A DNA stretch of 64,000 bases, from the NCBI GenBank assembly GCA_009746045.1, contig RPFO01000315.1, positions 62,001 through 126,000 of the forward strand. Reading direction: 5' to 3'. Every line of letters begins with the position of its first letter. The first letter of the stretch is position 1. The notes under the pieces were generated by a model. That model made no database searches. It saw nothing but the letters and a program-made list of their open reading frames with translations, and was not told the origin of the DNA. This document shows, piece after piece, positions 42,141-52,284 of this stretch. The translations under genes and the position numbers were made by a program. The stretch is from Mesostigma viride (lineage: Eukaryota > Streptophyta > Mesostigmatophyceae > Mesostigmatales > Mesostigmataceae).

Positions 42141-42948
42141 CATCCAGCAACCCCCACAGCCACTTACGCATGCCAGCCACCCCCCACCCCCACGCACGCA
42201 TGGCAGCCACCCCACGAACCCACGCACGCGCGCCAGCCCCCCCTTAAACCCACGCATGCATGACAGCTCCCCACCACACCCACGCATGCATGCCACTCCC
42301 CCGCCAACCACCCACGCATGCCAGCCCCCCGACACACGCATGGCAGCCCCCCCCACACCCACGCACGCATGCCAGCCCTACCCCACATGCAGGCATGCAT
42401 GCCAGCCCCTCCCACACCCACGCCCGCATGCCAGCTACCCCACAAACCCACGCATCCATGCCAGCGACCCCCCACATGCACGCATGCATGCCAGCCACCC
42501 CACCAACCCACGCACGCATGCCAGCCCCACCCCACATGCAGGCATGCATGCCAGCCACCCCCCACACCCACGCATGCATGCCAGCCCCTCCCACACCCAC
42601 GCCTGCATGCCAGCTACCCCACAAACCCACGCATGCATGCCAGCGACCCCCCACATGCACGCATGCATGCCAGCCACCCCACCAACCCACGCACGCATGC
42701 CAGCCCATCACAAACCCACTTATGCATGCCAGCCACCCCCCACACCCACGTACGCATGCCAGCCACCCCACACACCCACGCACGCATGGCAGCCACCCCA
42801 CGAACCCACACACGCGTGCCAGCCCCCCCTAACCCCACGCATGCATGGCAGCCCCCCACCACACCCACGCATGCATGCCACTCCCCCCCACACCCACGCA
42901 CGCATGCGAGGCCCCCCCACACCCACGCAAGCATGCCAGCCCCCCCCA
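42141..42948 (+). repeat. GCATGCATGCCAGCC minisatellite, second array
   Basis: About 27 units, a shortened copy of the 40,506-41,592 array with the same variant order. It is the second half of the tandem duplication. Confidence 0.92.
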
Positions 42949-43500
42949 TGAAGTCATAGTGGGCACCACGGAGTCATGCTATGATTTAATTTTTTCAATT
43001 TAATAATGGGAATGACGGATGGTGCATGTGTGAACAAAGGAATGAAAGGATTGCCACTCAATGAATATTAATTAATGATGAAAATGGGAGTTTGCATGGG
43101 AGTGTTTGGTCCTTATGGCTGGCTTGCAAAAAGCAGTACCCAAATTTCGAAGTATTTGACAGCGAAATATCTGTAAAGTATATCGCATGGTATAATTAAT
43201 TAATGAATGGTACGCTGAAATTCATTGTGCGGGCTCTCTCTGCATGTGATAAACAATTTTAGCTTTGAGGGCATGCAACAAGACATGCTAGCATTAAAAT
43301 GAAATTAAATTATAACATGACTAGTTGGGAGATCATGTACGACATGTAGCATAATTACGTACATGGCCACAATTGTGCCAATCAGGGCCCTCCTCTAGGT
43401 AGACTGTGCTAGGCAATTACAATTAGACAAATAAGGTCATTCAAAAAGGTTTGATTCTTCACCTACCTCCATCCATCCAGCAAGGGAATATGTTAGCCAG
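42949..43500 (+). repeat. AT-rich island, copy 2
   Basis: Second copy of the 41,593 island. Here the sequence continues past CATCCAGCAAGGGAATATGT into CAGTGCTACATGATGATCTC, which extends the match to the copy A 3' flank (GAATATGTGCTACATGATCA). It is therefore likely a Helitron 3' end relic. Confidence 0.85.
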
Positions 43501-44850
43501 TGCTACATGATGATCTCCCAACGGAGTCATGTTATGATGCGAAATAGTTCAGGATAAAATTTGTCAGAATTTCACTGGCGATACGAACGTAACGAAATTT
43601 CCAAGTATCCGACGCCGAAATATCATCATTGTTGTATCGAATGGTATGCTGAAATTCATTGTGGTTCTGTCCGAGCTGACAAATTTGTCAGAAATTTCAT
43701 TTTCGATACGAACGTGACGAAATTTCCAAGTATCTCACGCTCGGAGAGCTTCCACGGTGTTCACGGGGAAGGGTCCGTTGCGCGTGGCGCACGGCGGCGG
43801 TTCGTCCCGGTCGGAATCGTCCGCTCGCGCGTCCTCCGTGGAAGGGTCTTGGCGCGTCGCGCGGGCCGGTGCGGTTGGCGCCCAGAAGGTCGACTATCGG
43901 CCTCTGGGCCGCTAGCGGCGAGTCACGTCCTCTCAAGTCGGGGAGGGGGGGCGATAGCCCCCCCTCCCCCACTTTTTTCTTGTCCCCTTCTAGTGACTAC
44001 GATTAACCCCAACGCAAAAGTTTGGCGAACCGTGAGGCCCGAAAAGTGGCCCGTACGAGAACCGCGAGCGCAGGGCGGCCGATAGTCAGGGCGATCCGGG
44101 GATCCGCGGTGGCGCCCAATCGGAGCAGTTGCCCGAAAAGTGGCAAACGAGGCAGATCGAGTGTTAAGGTTTCCTGAACGGGCCTGGAACGGCGGTTTTG
44201 TCCAGATCCGGTTCAGCACTTTTGCGGGCAGGTGGGAGGCCAGCCAATGGCCGCGGCCAGATAAAAATACGGAACCCGGCACGATGTCGGCTTGTTGCGA
44301 GGCCGTCAAACTCTTCGCACGAAGCATCTCTAACCAAACAAGCCGTCGTAGGTTAACGCTTCTGGGACGCGGAAGTACAAAAACTCGGAGTATGGAACCC
44401 GCCGTCCTCGAGTTTCGTAGCGTTCAGTGAGACAAGTCGACGGAACGTCCAGAAAATGTTTTGAAACCGTAGAAATTTTTTTGAGCAGAGCGACTGAGCG
44501 TCTGAATGTTTAGAAGCCGTTAGGTTTTCAGGCGTTATTGCTGACGATGTGTCAAGATTTGGTTCAGAACCCGTATCGATGCGAGATCCAAAATAAATGA
44601 ATGATACGACCGATGTAACTACAGTGTAATTACAGTACTGTACACTTAATAGTTGTAACAACAACAACAGCTGTGGAGTGCTACGTCCTACCGCCGCATT
44701 TTGTGAGAACTGTGAATTAATGCGATGGACTGTGGGCAGTGACAAGCCTACGTCTAAAAGTCGTGCAAGCAAATTTAGCTACTGGAACGGCGGGACTCCT
44801 GGCGGAAATTCATTGTTCTAAATTGGGGCTGCCGAGTGCATAGCTGTTGT
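43501..44850 (+). other. Presumed upstream region of Helitron copy B
   Basis: No gene recognised. It holds a repeated pair AAATTTGTCAGAATTTCA...GATACGAACGTNACGAAATTTC (43,557 and 43,681, about 120 bp apart). It shares AGCCCCCCCTCCCCCACTTT with 38,154, CACTTTTGCGGGCAGGTGGG (44,217) with 37,814, and GAAGCATCTCTAACCAAACA (44,322) with 24,876. These shared words, in the same order, identify it as a relative of the macrosatellite promoter-side sequence. Confidence 0.55.
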
Positions 44851-44857
44851 TTTTATA
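44851..44857 (+). promoter_or_regulatory. TATA-like site before Helitron copy B gene
   Basis: TTTTATACACCAAGATTTAG, related to the TTTTATACATCAAAAGTTTG of the macrosatellite units. It lies about 350 bases before the first splice-supported exon. A start site about 30 bases downstream is expected by analogy only. Confidence 0.4.
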
Positions 44858-45202
44858 CACCAAGATTTAGATTTTTCGATGCGTACGTGCCAATTGCGGA
44901 AGTGGGTGAAAGATTTGGGATGCGTATCGAACCTGGTTCAAGTCAGCCACTATGGGAGGCTACGACGCCAAGTCGATGGCTCTGTTGTACACCGCGATCG
45001 TCGTTGTGCGATTTCTGCATCTCGAAAGGGAAGAGCCTAACCTTGTCGGTGCAGGTAGGCACCCATGTAGTGTGGTTGTGGCAAAACGTGTTATGCAAGG
45101 AATGCAGTGGTCGATCGGTGGAATTCTACTCCTTTCCTGTGCGTTGTGTATTTTATGTTAACTCCATGCAGGTACACGTGTGCGTGCCGCGTGTTTGTGC
45201 AG

Positions 45203-45516
45203 GTTTGTTCATGTCATGGATGATGGTGGCACGGTTCACGGGCTTCGTGCAACAACTGCTTTGGGGTAAGATTTGATGATGTCGTGAACGTTTCAATGTT
45301 GGTGGATGTTACGAAGTTGTAGCATGCTCAGGACTATGGCATACTTTGGCTCACGACGATTGCAAGTGTTTTTATGGTGTTGCGCGGTGCCTGTTCCAGT
45401 AGCATCGCAGCAAGGGTGGGGGTTTGCCTGCGTCGTTCGGCTGAGACTGGGCTCTCGGGCACTCTGCGACGACGCGTCTGCCTGCACCGTTAACTTTCTG
45501 CACGAGCTGCTTTGGG
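45203..45516 (+). CDS. Helitron copy B, two similar 5' exons (tentative)
   Basis: Candidate exons 45,203-45,265 (after TTTGTGCAG) and 45,411-45,516 (after CATCGCAG). Both end in CTGCTTTGGG directly before GTAAG, and the bases before that are similar (GTGCAACAA against CTGCACGAG), so one looks like a duplicate of the other. The reading frame through them is not fixed and no domain is recognisable. They are placed here because they lie between the TATA-like site and better supported exons. Confidence 0.35.
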
Positions 45517-45673
45517 GTAAGACGTTGATGATATGGGTATGTGTTATAAAAATGTGTGCACGTCATTTGCCTGCAATTTGATTGCCAAAATGTGTGTACA
45601 CATTTAATGGCTTTTTTTTGGTATCTTATTACACGGTGCTCGCTGCGGTGTTCCTTGACTCGTGCATTTGCAG

Positions 45674-45793
45674 TTGCGGCACTGCGAGGGTGGAGATTCG
45701 CTGGAGTGGCTTGCATGACGTTGGCCTTGTGGGTGCTCTGCTGGACCTTGGATGAGCTGTTGCGTGTCCTTCGGCTCATCATTTACTACCCAG
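45674..45793 (+). CDS. Helitron copy B hydrophobic exon
   Basis: Acceptor TTTGCAG ends at 45,673 and donor GTGAGT starts at 45,794. In the frame that links by phase to the next exon it reads GVACMTLALWVLCWTL, then DELLRVLRLIIYYP. The first stretch could span a membrane. It ends in phase 1, matching the next exon start. There is no known Helitron counterpart. Confidence 0.4.
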
Positions 45794-45962
45794 GTGAGTA
45801 TTTGTTTACAAGTTAGCACCGGCTGTGTTTGTTTTGTGTGTTACGTTACTGGGGGGGGGGGGCGGGGGTCCACATCATTATGTTTGACAAAGCACTTTGT
45901 GAAGAACTGATGTTGTTGTATTTTTGCACAATGCTTCTTGCTATTTGGCATCACACTCGCAG

Positions 45963-46010
45963 AGCTCATGGTGGAGCCACTTGTGGGTCTTCTCCTGCAT
46001 TTGGTCTGTG
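45963..46010 (+). CDS. Helitron copy B short hydrophobic exon
   Basis: 48 nt between CTCGCAG and GTAAGA. In phase 1 it reads ELMVEPLVGLLLHLVC. It starts and ends in phase 1, so its loss or gain would not break the frame. Confidence 0.4.
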
Positions 46011-46185
46011 GTAAGACACTGCACGTGAATTGTTTTGTATACCCGTTACAAGTTGTCGATGTAGTAGTCATGCAGTCGTGTTATTGTGGTAGTTGATGAC
46101 ATGCCTCTTTCTGGAAGGGCTGATACTTGACAAGAGTTTGCTGTGTCATTCTGTGTTGTGTTTTCTCCTGAATCCACGAACGCAG

Positions 46186-46362
46186 CCATGATGAGGCTAC
46201 TGTGGAGGGTTTCGCGAGTCGTCTGTGCGATGGCAGGAGCGATGGCAGGAACACGGGAGTTCCGCAACATCATGGTCGCGGTTTCCATAGCAGCGATCGT
46301 GATTGTCGCTGAAATGGCAACTGTTGGCTATGATGGCATCGTTTTGGCTGTTTGCGAGCCAG
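46186..46362 (+). CDS. Helitron copy B exon with predicted membrane helix
   Basis: Between AACGCAG and GTGGGT, phase 1 at both ends, 177 nt. It encodes a basic start (MMRLLWRVSRVV), a small-residue segment AMAGAMAG, then the hydrophobic IMVAVSIAAIVIVAEMATV, and ends VLAVCEP. This looks like one membrane-spanning segment. A membrane segment in a Helitron protein would be unexpected, so these exons may belong to another gene carried by the element. Confidence 0.45.
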
Positions 46363-46524
46363 GTGGGTGCGGTTGTTTTGGGACATAATTCCTATCTTGT
46401 ATGCATTGTGGCGGCGTGCCTGTGGATAAGATAACTTTGATTTCAATGTTGAGTGTTTCTACTAAGCGACGTGTATGCTTGTGCGAACCGTCGCTGATGT
46501 GTGGATCTTTCTTGCACCATGCAG

Positions 46525-46588
46525 ATCTCCGTTTGGAACTCGGAGCCGTCGTGGCAAGTGTTGGATGGTATATCCTCCTTGGCTTCTG
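46525..46588 (+). CDS. Helitron copy B short hydrophobic exon
   Basis: Between CATGCAG and GTAAGT. Continuing phase 1, it reads DLRLELGAVVASVGWYILLGF, again hydrophobic, and ends in phase 2. A further short exon may follow at 46,638 after TTTTTGCAG, but its end is unclear. Confidence 0.4.
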
Positions 46589-46717
46589 GTAAGTGCGACT
46601 GGTATTGTGATGGAACATGCTTGCTCTCTTTTTGCAGTCAGATGCCCATGCTCCGTGGACTCACAGCGCTACCTTTCCTTTTCCATTGTACGGTGTTTTT
46701 CTTTTGTTACTTGCCAG

Positions 46718-46892
46718 GCACAGGGCTGCACATTGTCCATGGCAGCAGTGCAGCACCCAAGTGTCGACATCACAGCGCTCAACCACGATGTTGCGTTGTT
46801 ATCGATTGCCAAGGCATCCTGGCATTGTGCGGAGGCTCGTGGCAAGACATCGACCTGTGAGGAGGCGTCACTGTGCAAAGAGACTAGCATGG
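46718..46892 (+). CDS. Helitron copy B exon, unknown
   Basis: Acceptor TTGCCAG ends at 46,717 and donor GTAGGT starts at 46,893. The favoured frame reads AQGCTLSMAAVQHPSVD and later ALLSIAKASWHCAEARG. Another frame is also open. No domain is recognised. It follows the hydrophobic exons and precedes a strongly basic one. Confidence 0.35.
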
Positions 46893-47049
46893 GTAGGTGG
46901 AATGCATCCAAAGTATTTATGGAAGGTTTCAAACTGTCTAATGAATACTTGTTATGTTGGACAAAGCAAGAAAAGGTTTCCCTGGTGGTATTTGTGGTCT
47001 TTTTAACTGTGCATGTGTGTCTTTTGTGTTGGTGCACTTGTTTATGCAG

Positions 47050-47349
47050 GCTCCCATGCCGCTTTTTGGTGGGCGCCCGAGGCGGGGTCCTTGGTCTCGC
47101 GTTCGGTGCATCATACGGCGCCGTTTGCCCCGACCACAGCGCTCAGCGTGGCGTCCCACCCGGTACTCGCGTGCTGCACCGCAGCGAGGTCCTGGTCCTG
47201 CACGGCAATCACGACAGCAAAGGCGTAGGATGCGGGCTTTGGCTGCTGCCATGTGTTGGTGCCCACGTCCGGTGGGAGGTCGTGGAGAACCGGTGTACGA
47301 TGGAGACTGCGAGATACCTTTGCAAGGGGAGGACGATTCGTGCAAGGAG
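47050..47349 (+). CDS. Helitron copy B Arg-rich exon
   Basis: After TTATGCAG, 300 nt in phase 0. It begins APMPLFGGRPRRGPWSRVRC and continues with many Arg, Pro and Gln residues (RRRLPRPQRS, RQSRQQRRRMR), turning acidic at its end (GEDDSCKE) before GTATGC. A basic, probably disordered, nucleic-acid-binding or nuclear-targeting segment fits. A second frame is also open across it, so frame choice rests on phase with the next exon. Confidence 0.4.
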
Positions 47350-47477
47350 GTATGCGCTGATGGATGGTAATCGTCATATTCTGCACATGATCGTCTGTCC
47401 GGATGATGCCTTTGTGTGGGAATGGTGTTTCTGACCATGGGTGGTGCCTTGCTGCCGTGCATTGGCGTCATCCACAG

Positions 47478-47540
47478 GGTGCTGATTCCGACGTGGGCGA
47501 ACGTCTCGAAGTGGAGGGAGATTGGGACGAGAGCTACTGT
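47478..47540 (+). CDS. Helitron copy B small acidic exon
   Basis: 63 nt between TCCACAG and GTATGT, phase 0, reading GADSDVGERLEVEGDWDESYC. It continues the acidic end of the previous exon. A further micro-exon (QEEDK) may lie before GTGGGT at about 47,765. Confidence 0.4.
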
Positions 47541-47927
47541 GTATGTCTGCTTTAAATTGCATGTGTGATGCATGTCATTTGTGGCTGGTGTGGAATTGAT
47601 GCACCGATTGTGCTCTTCACGTGTACCCGTGTGCGTTTGCTCACACGTGATAGCTAACAAGTACGGGATCTGTATGGGTACACCCTGTACTGTCACGGCA
47701 GGGTGTGCCCTGGCACGAAGGTGTGTCTTCACAACGGCACCGACACAGCAGGAGGAAGACAAAGGTGGGTGAATAAAGTCTCTCACGTGTGTCCCGTGTC
47801 AACATTTGTGGGCCGGTAGCTGGAAGTCTCAAATGATGTTATGATGTTGATTGTACTAAATTTAATTTATGTGATGGTTCGGTCCGTGTTTCTTCACCCA
47901 TCTGTGTTCTCTTTGCGCCATGCCCAG

Positions 47928-48447
47928 GCACCGCGTGGATCGGATGCCCAGCCTTCATGCGCTTGTGGATCGCCGTGTGTCGCAACAACTTCGACTCCAG
48001 GGTCAGGTCCACCAGCATCACCATGCGCCGGATCATCCCCACAACCACTTCGGGATCCCATTGGAGGGGGGTTGCCACCGTGCGCTATGGCTCGTGGTGG
48101 GGACCCTCGGCCTCGGGCGTACTTGTGCGTAGAACAAGCCGACTGCTTAGTTGGGAATCCATCCGCTTGGGTGGCCTTCGTCCGAGGTAAAATCGACGAG
48201 TTGGTGAACGCGGCGCCAGACAAGTTCAGTGACAACATTTATTATGCGGTGAGTGCAGTGAGATAGGGTCGTGTTCATGGTGACTTTCCTCAGCTTGTGT
48301 CCTTGAGATATGTGCACGTACTGTTACTAACATCGAGTGTTGGTTGATATTGTGTTGTTTTCTGTCTTTCTCTTGCAGATGCTAATGCTGCAAGCAAGGG
48401 TCGGTCCTGTCGTGCCTTGGACAAGGAGTGCTTCGGAAACGCTGTTG
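47928..48447 (+). CDS. Copy B exon pair 0 (helical repeat, first)
   Basis: Exons 47,928-48,248 and 48,379-48,447 (69 nt). The first has a Pro/Ser/Cys-rich start and then DPRPRAYLCVEQADCLVGN, with a helix-like WVAFVRGKIDELVN and FSDNIYYA at its end. The second reads MLMLQARVGPVVPW. Both have clear homologues on the minus strand at 18,743-18,593 and 18,540-18,472, with the same order and the same 69-nt length, which validates the exon calls. The second half of the first exon resembles the longer exon of the pairs that follow. Confidence 0.65.
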
Positions 48448-48606
48448 GTAGGTTGTCCTTTGGGTTGATGACTCAACTTCATGAATCTTTTTGTGTTGGG
48501 CCACTGTCTCTACCTGGCTTTAGTGTGAGTTGTTCTCTTGGTTTTGGATGCTACTGTTTGGTATTCTCAATGCACACCTTTATCTTGTTGCGATCCTTTT
48601 GCGCAG

Positions 48607-49124
48607 GCGGAGGTTGCTGGGTACTGGGCACACGGGTTTGTCCAAGCCGCAACCGCACTGGTTGGAGATCCTCTACAATGCATGGCGTCTCTGCGCTTGA
48701 TGCTGGGTATACTGCAAGTCCGGAAATGCGAGTTTTCGTGGGATGACTACTGCATGGCGGTAAGTTCAGCTCTAGTGATGTTTTGGTCCGTTGTTTTACT
48801 TTGCTGATGATAACTGTTGATCATTTATCGAGATAACATTATCTGTTTAGTAAAGGCTGTGCAGTTTTTCTTTGGAGTTTTACTGAGTGGTCACTGTGCT
48901 TCGTTATGGTGGTTGCCTTGTGGCAGGTTACTAGCATCCAGAACAATCTGCGGTATTGGGAAACACTGCGCGTCCAGATGGAAAGGCAGGGGTGTGACAC
49001 CATGAACGCGGCCCCGGTGGGTGTGCCTGCGCAACCGGTGGTCAATACGTCGTCGATACCTATGGGCGTGCCTGGACAAGCGGGTGTCGTTGCACCACAA
49101 ATGGGTGCACCACTTCCGACAGTG
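48607..49124 (+). CDS. Copy B exon pair 1 (helical repeat)
   Basis: Exons 48,607-48,759 (51 codons) and 48,927-49,124 (66 codons), both phase 0. The first reads YWAHGFVQAATALVGD then MASLRLMLGILQVRK and ends DDYCMA. The second begins VTSIQNNLRYWETLRVQME and turns into a Val/Pro/Ala-rich tail ending PQMGAPLPTV. The pattern of a helical exon followed by an exon with RYW and a Pro/Ala tail repeats in the next pairs. Function unknown; a protein-interaction repeat is plausible. Confidence 0.65.
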
Positions 49125-49257
49125 GTGAGTTTGTTTTTAAGTACTCGTGTATGTCAATGAAGGTAGTAGGATTTGGTTCACCTTTGCTAAGGGACCACAA
49201 TGGAGCATGCCTAAGGTTTCCAATTTTTCCTCCCTTTGTGATTGGGTGTCAGTGCAG

Positions 49258-49784
49258 GTTGCTGGGAGGAAGTTCCAAACTGCTTCGGCGTTTCTCGAAG
49301 CCGCCCTGGCATGCGATGGAACTGTGGGGGAGCGCTTGGTGACGGTGGAGCATTACCTGCGGATAGTGGAGGGACGACGCGACGTGCTGTATGGTGCGGA
49401 CTATGAACCTGCGGTGAGTGGAGTGCACCGTGGAAACTGTTTGGTTTTGTTATTTGATTGTCAGGTTGTTGCTTTCTACAAAAGATGGTATATGTAACAT
49501 ATACATGATCTGATGATGATATACCTGATCTGTATGGTTTGTACGGCGGTGAGCTGCAGGTCGCACAGCTGAAGGAGCTGTTGCGGTATTGGATGGAGAG
49601 GAGTGGAGGGCAGGTGGCAGAAACTGCACAAGGAGATGTCCAGGTGCTTCAACCGACTGCACCGACACAAGTGTCGGTCGCTGCATGTGCGACACTGATG
49701 ACCATGCCTGCACATGCAGCAAATGCATCGCAGCCAGGGCTGGAGGTGGTCGAACCACAAATGAGTGCATCAGCTGCGATGACG
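49258..49784 (+). CDS. Copy B exon pair 2 (helical repeat)
   Basis: Exons 49,258-49,413 (52 codons) and 49,560-49,784 (75 codons), phase 0. The first reads FQTASAFLEAALACDGT, VGERLVTVEHYLRIVEG and ends YEPA. The second begins VAQLKELLRYWMERSGG and ends with VVEPQMSASAAMT. Similarity to pair 1 (RYW, PQM) and to pair 3 (ASxFLxAA, ERLxxIxxLL) is visible by eye. Confidence 0.68.
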
Positions 49785-49934
49785 GTGAGTTTGTATTTTA
49801 GCGTTGCTAACGTTCTTTACATAAGGCTCTCTCATTGGATGTGAGTCCATCTTTGTAGCAGGCGCTCGCAGTCTTGGATTGAGAACAGTCTCCTGACTTT
49901 GCTGTGTTCTTATGTTTTAACGGTTGGTGTGCAG

Positions 49935-50464
49935 GTGGACGTGGGCCGCTTTAATGCGGCGTCAGAGTTTCTGGACGCGGCTTTCACCGGCGCTGCGAAT
50001 GTCTGGGAACGGCTGGCGCGCATCCAGTATCTGCTTCATGCATTGGAAAAGGAGAAAGACAGATTTCCCGCCAAGAGTGTCGATGCAGCAGTAAGTGACT
50101 GTGTATATGTGCGACTTTGGTCTCGCTTTGGATGTTCTTTTCATGGAGTTCTTTTCATGCGGTGGGCACGCTTTGGATGCTAATAATGGTTTCTGGTTGT
50201 GGGCGGTTGTCACTTGACTGCGTGCAGATGAGAAGCCTCAAGGATGCACAGGGAAGGTGGAAACGAAAATGGTCGGGTTTGGATGAGGTGCAAAAACAGC
50301 GTCTACAGTCTGGGTCTGCGGCGATCATGCCTCATGGTAGCATCCCTTTGCATGTGCGCCCAGCTGTGGAGGCACCAGGGGTGGCGTGTGCGCGTGTGAG
50401 CCCAGCAGCCGTTGCATCGCAAGCGGGCATGCCGGCGTGTGTGCGCCGCGCGGTTGGTGTTGAG
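49935..50464 (+). CDS. Copy B exon pair 3 (helical repeat)
   Basis: Exons 49,935-50,090 (52 codons) and 50,228-50,464 (79 codons), phase 0. The first reads VGRFNAASEFLDAAFTG, VWERLARIQYLLHALEK and ends VDAA; it has the same length as the pair 2 first exon. The second begins MRSLKDAQGRWKRKW and has a Pro/Val/Ala-rich tail (VRPAVEAPGVACARVSPAA). The donor GTTAGT is weaker than the others. Confidence 0.65.
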
Positions 50465-50725
50465 GTTAGTTGCACTGCCACTGTGTCCTGTTGTCTATGA
50501 TTTGATATAGTGTGGTGTGTGCTTTGTCAAGTGATTGAGTTTCATCACCATGGAGTGTATGATTTTTTTAAGTTTCTTTGATGCTGCGTGGTTTGCAACA
50601 CCAGCATAATTGTGAGAGTTTTGCAAAGGAATACGACTTTGTGACGTTTGCAAAATTAAAAAAAAAGGAATGTTGGACTCTAACTTTGATAAGTGTCGTT
50701 TTTGCTTCGTGGTGTATCAATGCAG

Positions 50726-51138
50726 GATGTGGACACGCAGGCTGTTGACTTTGTAGATTTTGCAAAAAGCTTCGCTCGGAGTAGGGCGATGCTGGTCGAA
50801 GAGAAGATCGCCCGGCTGGAGTCACTGTTGGAAGAAGTACAGCGGTGGAATTTGCATAAAACTGATCCCGAAACGATCGAACAGCGAGACATGGCGGTAA
50901 GTTGATGTTATCAGTTTTTTCTGGGATAGTCCAGCCTCCAATGGAATTTTTCTTTCGTTATTTGTCTTTGATCCTGCAGTCTTTGTTTATTGTTGTACTT
51001 AGTTTGCAGATGACACCGATGCAATGGATGTCCTGTTTATGGCCTTCGTGCTTGCAGGTGAGGACATTGCAGGGGATGCTGAGGCGTCGACAGGGGCGTC
51101 AATCTTCGGTGCATGGGAGAAAAAACGGCTGTGCTGAG
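50726..51138 (+). CDS. Copy B exon pair 4 (helical repeat)
   Basis: First exon 50,726-50,896 (57 codons) reads FVDFAKSFARSRAMLVEEK and IARLESLLEEVQRW, a clear amphipathic helix. The second exon is less certain: 51,010-51,057 (MTPMQWMSCLWPSCLQ, phase 0) or 51,058-51,138 (VRTLQGMLRRRQGRQ), the latter closer to MRSLKDAQGRW of pair 3; they may be alternative or joined. The first exon is where the large tandem duplication starts (50,746). Confidence 0.6.
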
Positions 51139-51260
51139 GTGTGGCCATATTTGTTTACCACGTGCGGTCTTTATATTTGGTGTTTCTCCAAAGGGTAACA
51201 ACGTATGTTGGATTAAACTTAATTGATTTTTCATTAATGGGCGTTCATGTTCTTTTGCAG

Positions 51261-51623
51261 GATGTTGTATGTGAACATGGTGCGACGTTGGCGTACGTGC
51301 GCGCGGCGGAGGCATTTTGTCGTGGCGACGTACACCCGGTTGAGGAACAGATTGAATACCTGCAGTCGTTGGTGAACGAGGTTCGACGTCGGGATGATTT
51401 CACTGACGAGGAACGTCGGACCCTGGTGAGTTGTTTATCCATCCTCTGCACCTGTCGATTTCGCTTCTTTTCTTGGTATTGTGATTGTTGATGTCACCAT
51501 GTAATAATCCAGTCACTTTGGGAACGTTGTGGATACCACATTTCATTGCAGGGAAAAAATTTGCTGGACATGATCAACGCGAGGGTGCAACCTGCAGTTC
51601 CCGGGATCATTCACGAGTCACCG
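51261..51623 (+). CDS. Copy B exon pair 5 (helical repeat)
   Basis: Exons 51,261-51,425 (55 codons) and 51,552-51,623 (24 codons), phase 0. The first reads TLAYVRAAEAFCRGD, VEEQIEYLQSLVNEVRRRD and ends DEERRTL. The second reads GKNLLDMINARVQPAVPG and is shorter than its counterparts, lacking most of the Pro/Ala tail. Confidence 0.65.
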
Positions 51624-51783
51624 GTAAGCAGAGCCGTTTGGTGGTTTCTGCTTTGTGTTAGCGGATGATCGTACAAGGGCTGATGATACCATTTTATGCA
51701 ATCATATCACTGTGGCGCACTTTTGTCTCCGCAGTGTTTAGTGACGGTGACCTCACATTCTTTTTGTCATGTCACATGCGCAG

Positions 51784-52254
51784 GATGCTGCTGGTGTGCA
51801 AGCACAAGGCAATGCGGGGCGGCGTGATGCTGTTGTTGACAACCTGGATGCGCAGCACAGGTATCAGCGTGCCTATCGTTTGCGACAGAAGAGGCAAAGG
51901 AGGAGTACACAGCACATGCGTGGCAAGGAGCATGGAAAGAAGAGCAATGATGGCGATGACATCGGGGGGGAATGCAACGACGGGAACGATGCCGACGACA
52001 ATGCCGAAGGCAAGAAGGATGCGAGGACGGACGACAATGATGCTGATGACAGCGAGGGGGCTGATGCCGACAGCGGTGCAAGGACGGATAGTGACGACGC
52101 CGACGACAACGTGGGGAGCACCGGCGACGGGGAGCGCATCGATCCGCTCGAGGCAGGCAGCCCGGGATTGTCACCACATGGCAGTGATGGGAAGCGACCT
52201 GTTGACGATGTGGCGCCTGTGACCAAGGAGACGCAACGGCAGAAGAACAAGAGG
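51784..52254 (+). CDS. Copy B acidic exon
   Basis: 157 codons in phase 0 between TGCGCAG and GTGAGT. It starts DAAGVQAQGNAGRRDAV, has a basic patch (YRLRQKRQRRSTQHMRGKEH) and then a long Asp-rich run (DDIGG, DGNDADDN, NDADDSEGADAD), ending basic (KETQRQKNKR). It looks disordered. The patch may be a nuclear localisation signal. It precedes the Helitron zinc-finger exon, with a minisatellite-filled intron between. Confidence 0.65.
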
Positions 52255-52284
52255 GTGAGTTTTTCTGACGTTACGGCACACCTA

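Noticed and set aside
39224-43000. Open frames of up to 320 codons with MPATPQTHA-type repeats
   Set aside because: The 30-bp minisatellite period keeps several frames open on both strands at once; these are not genes.
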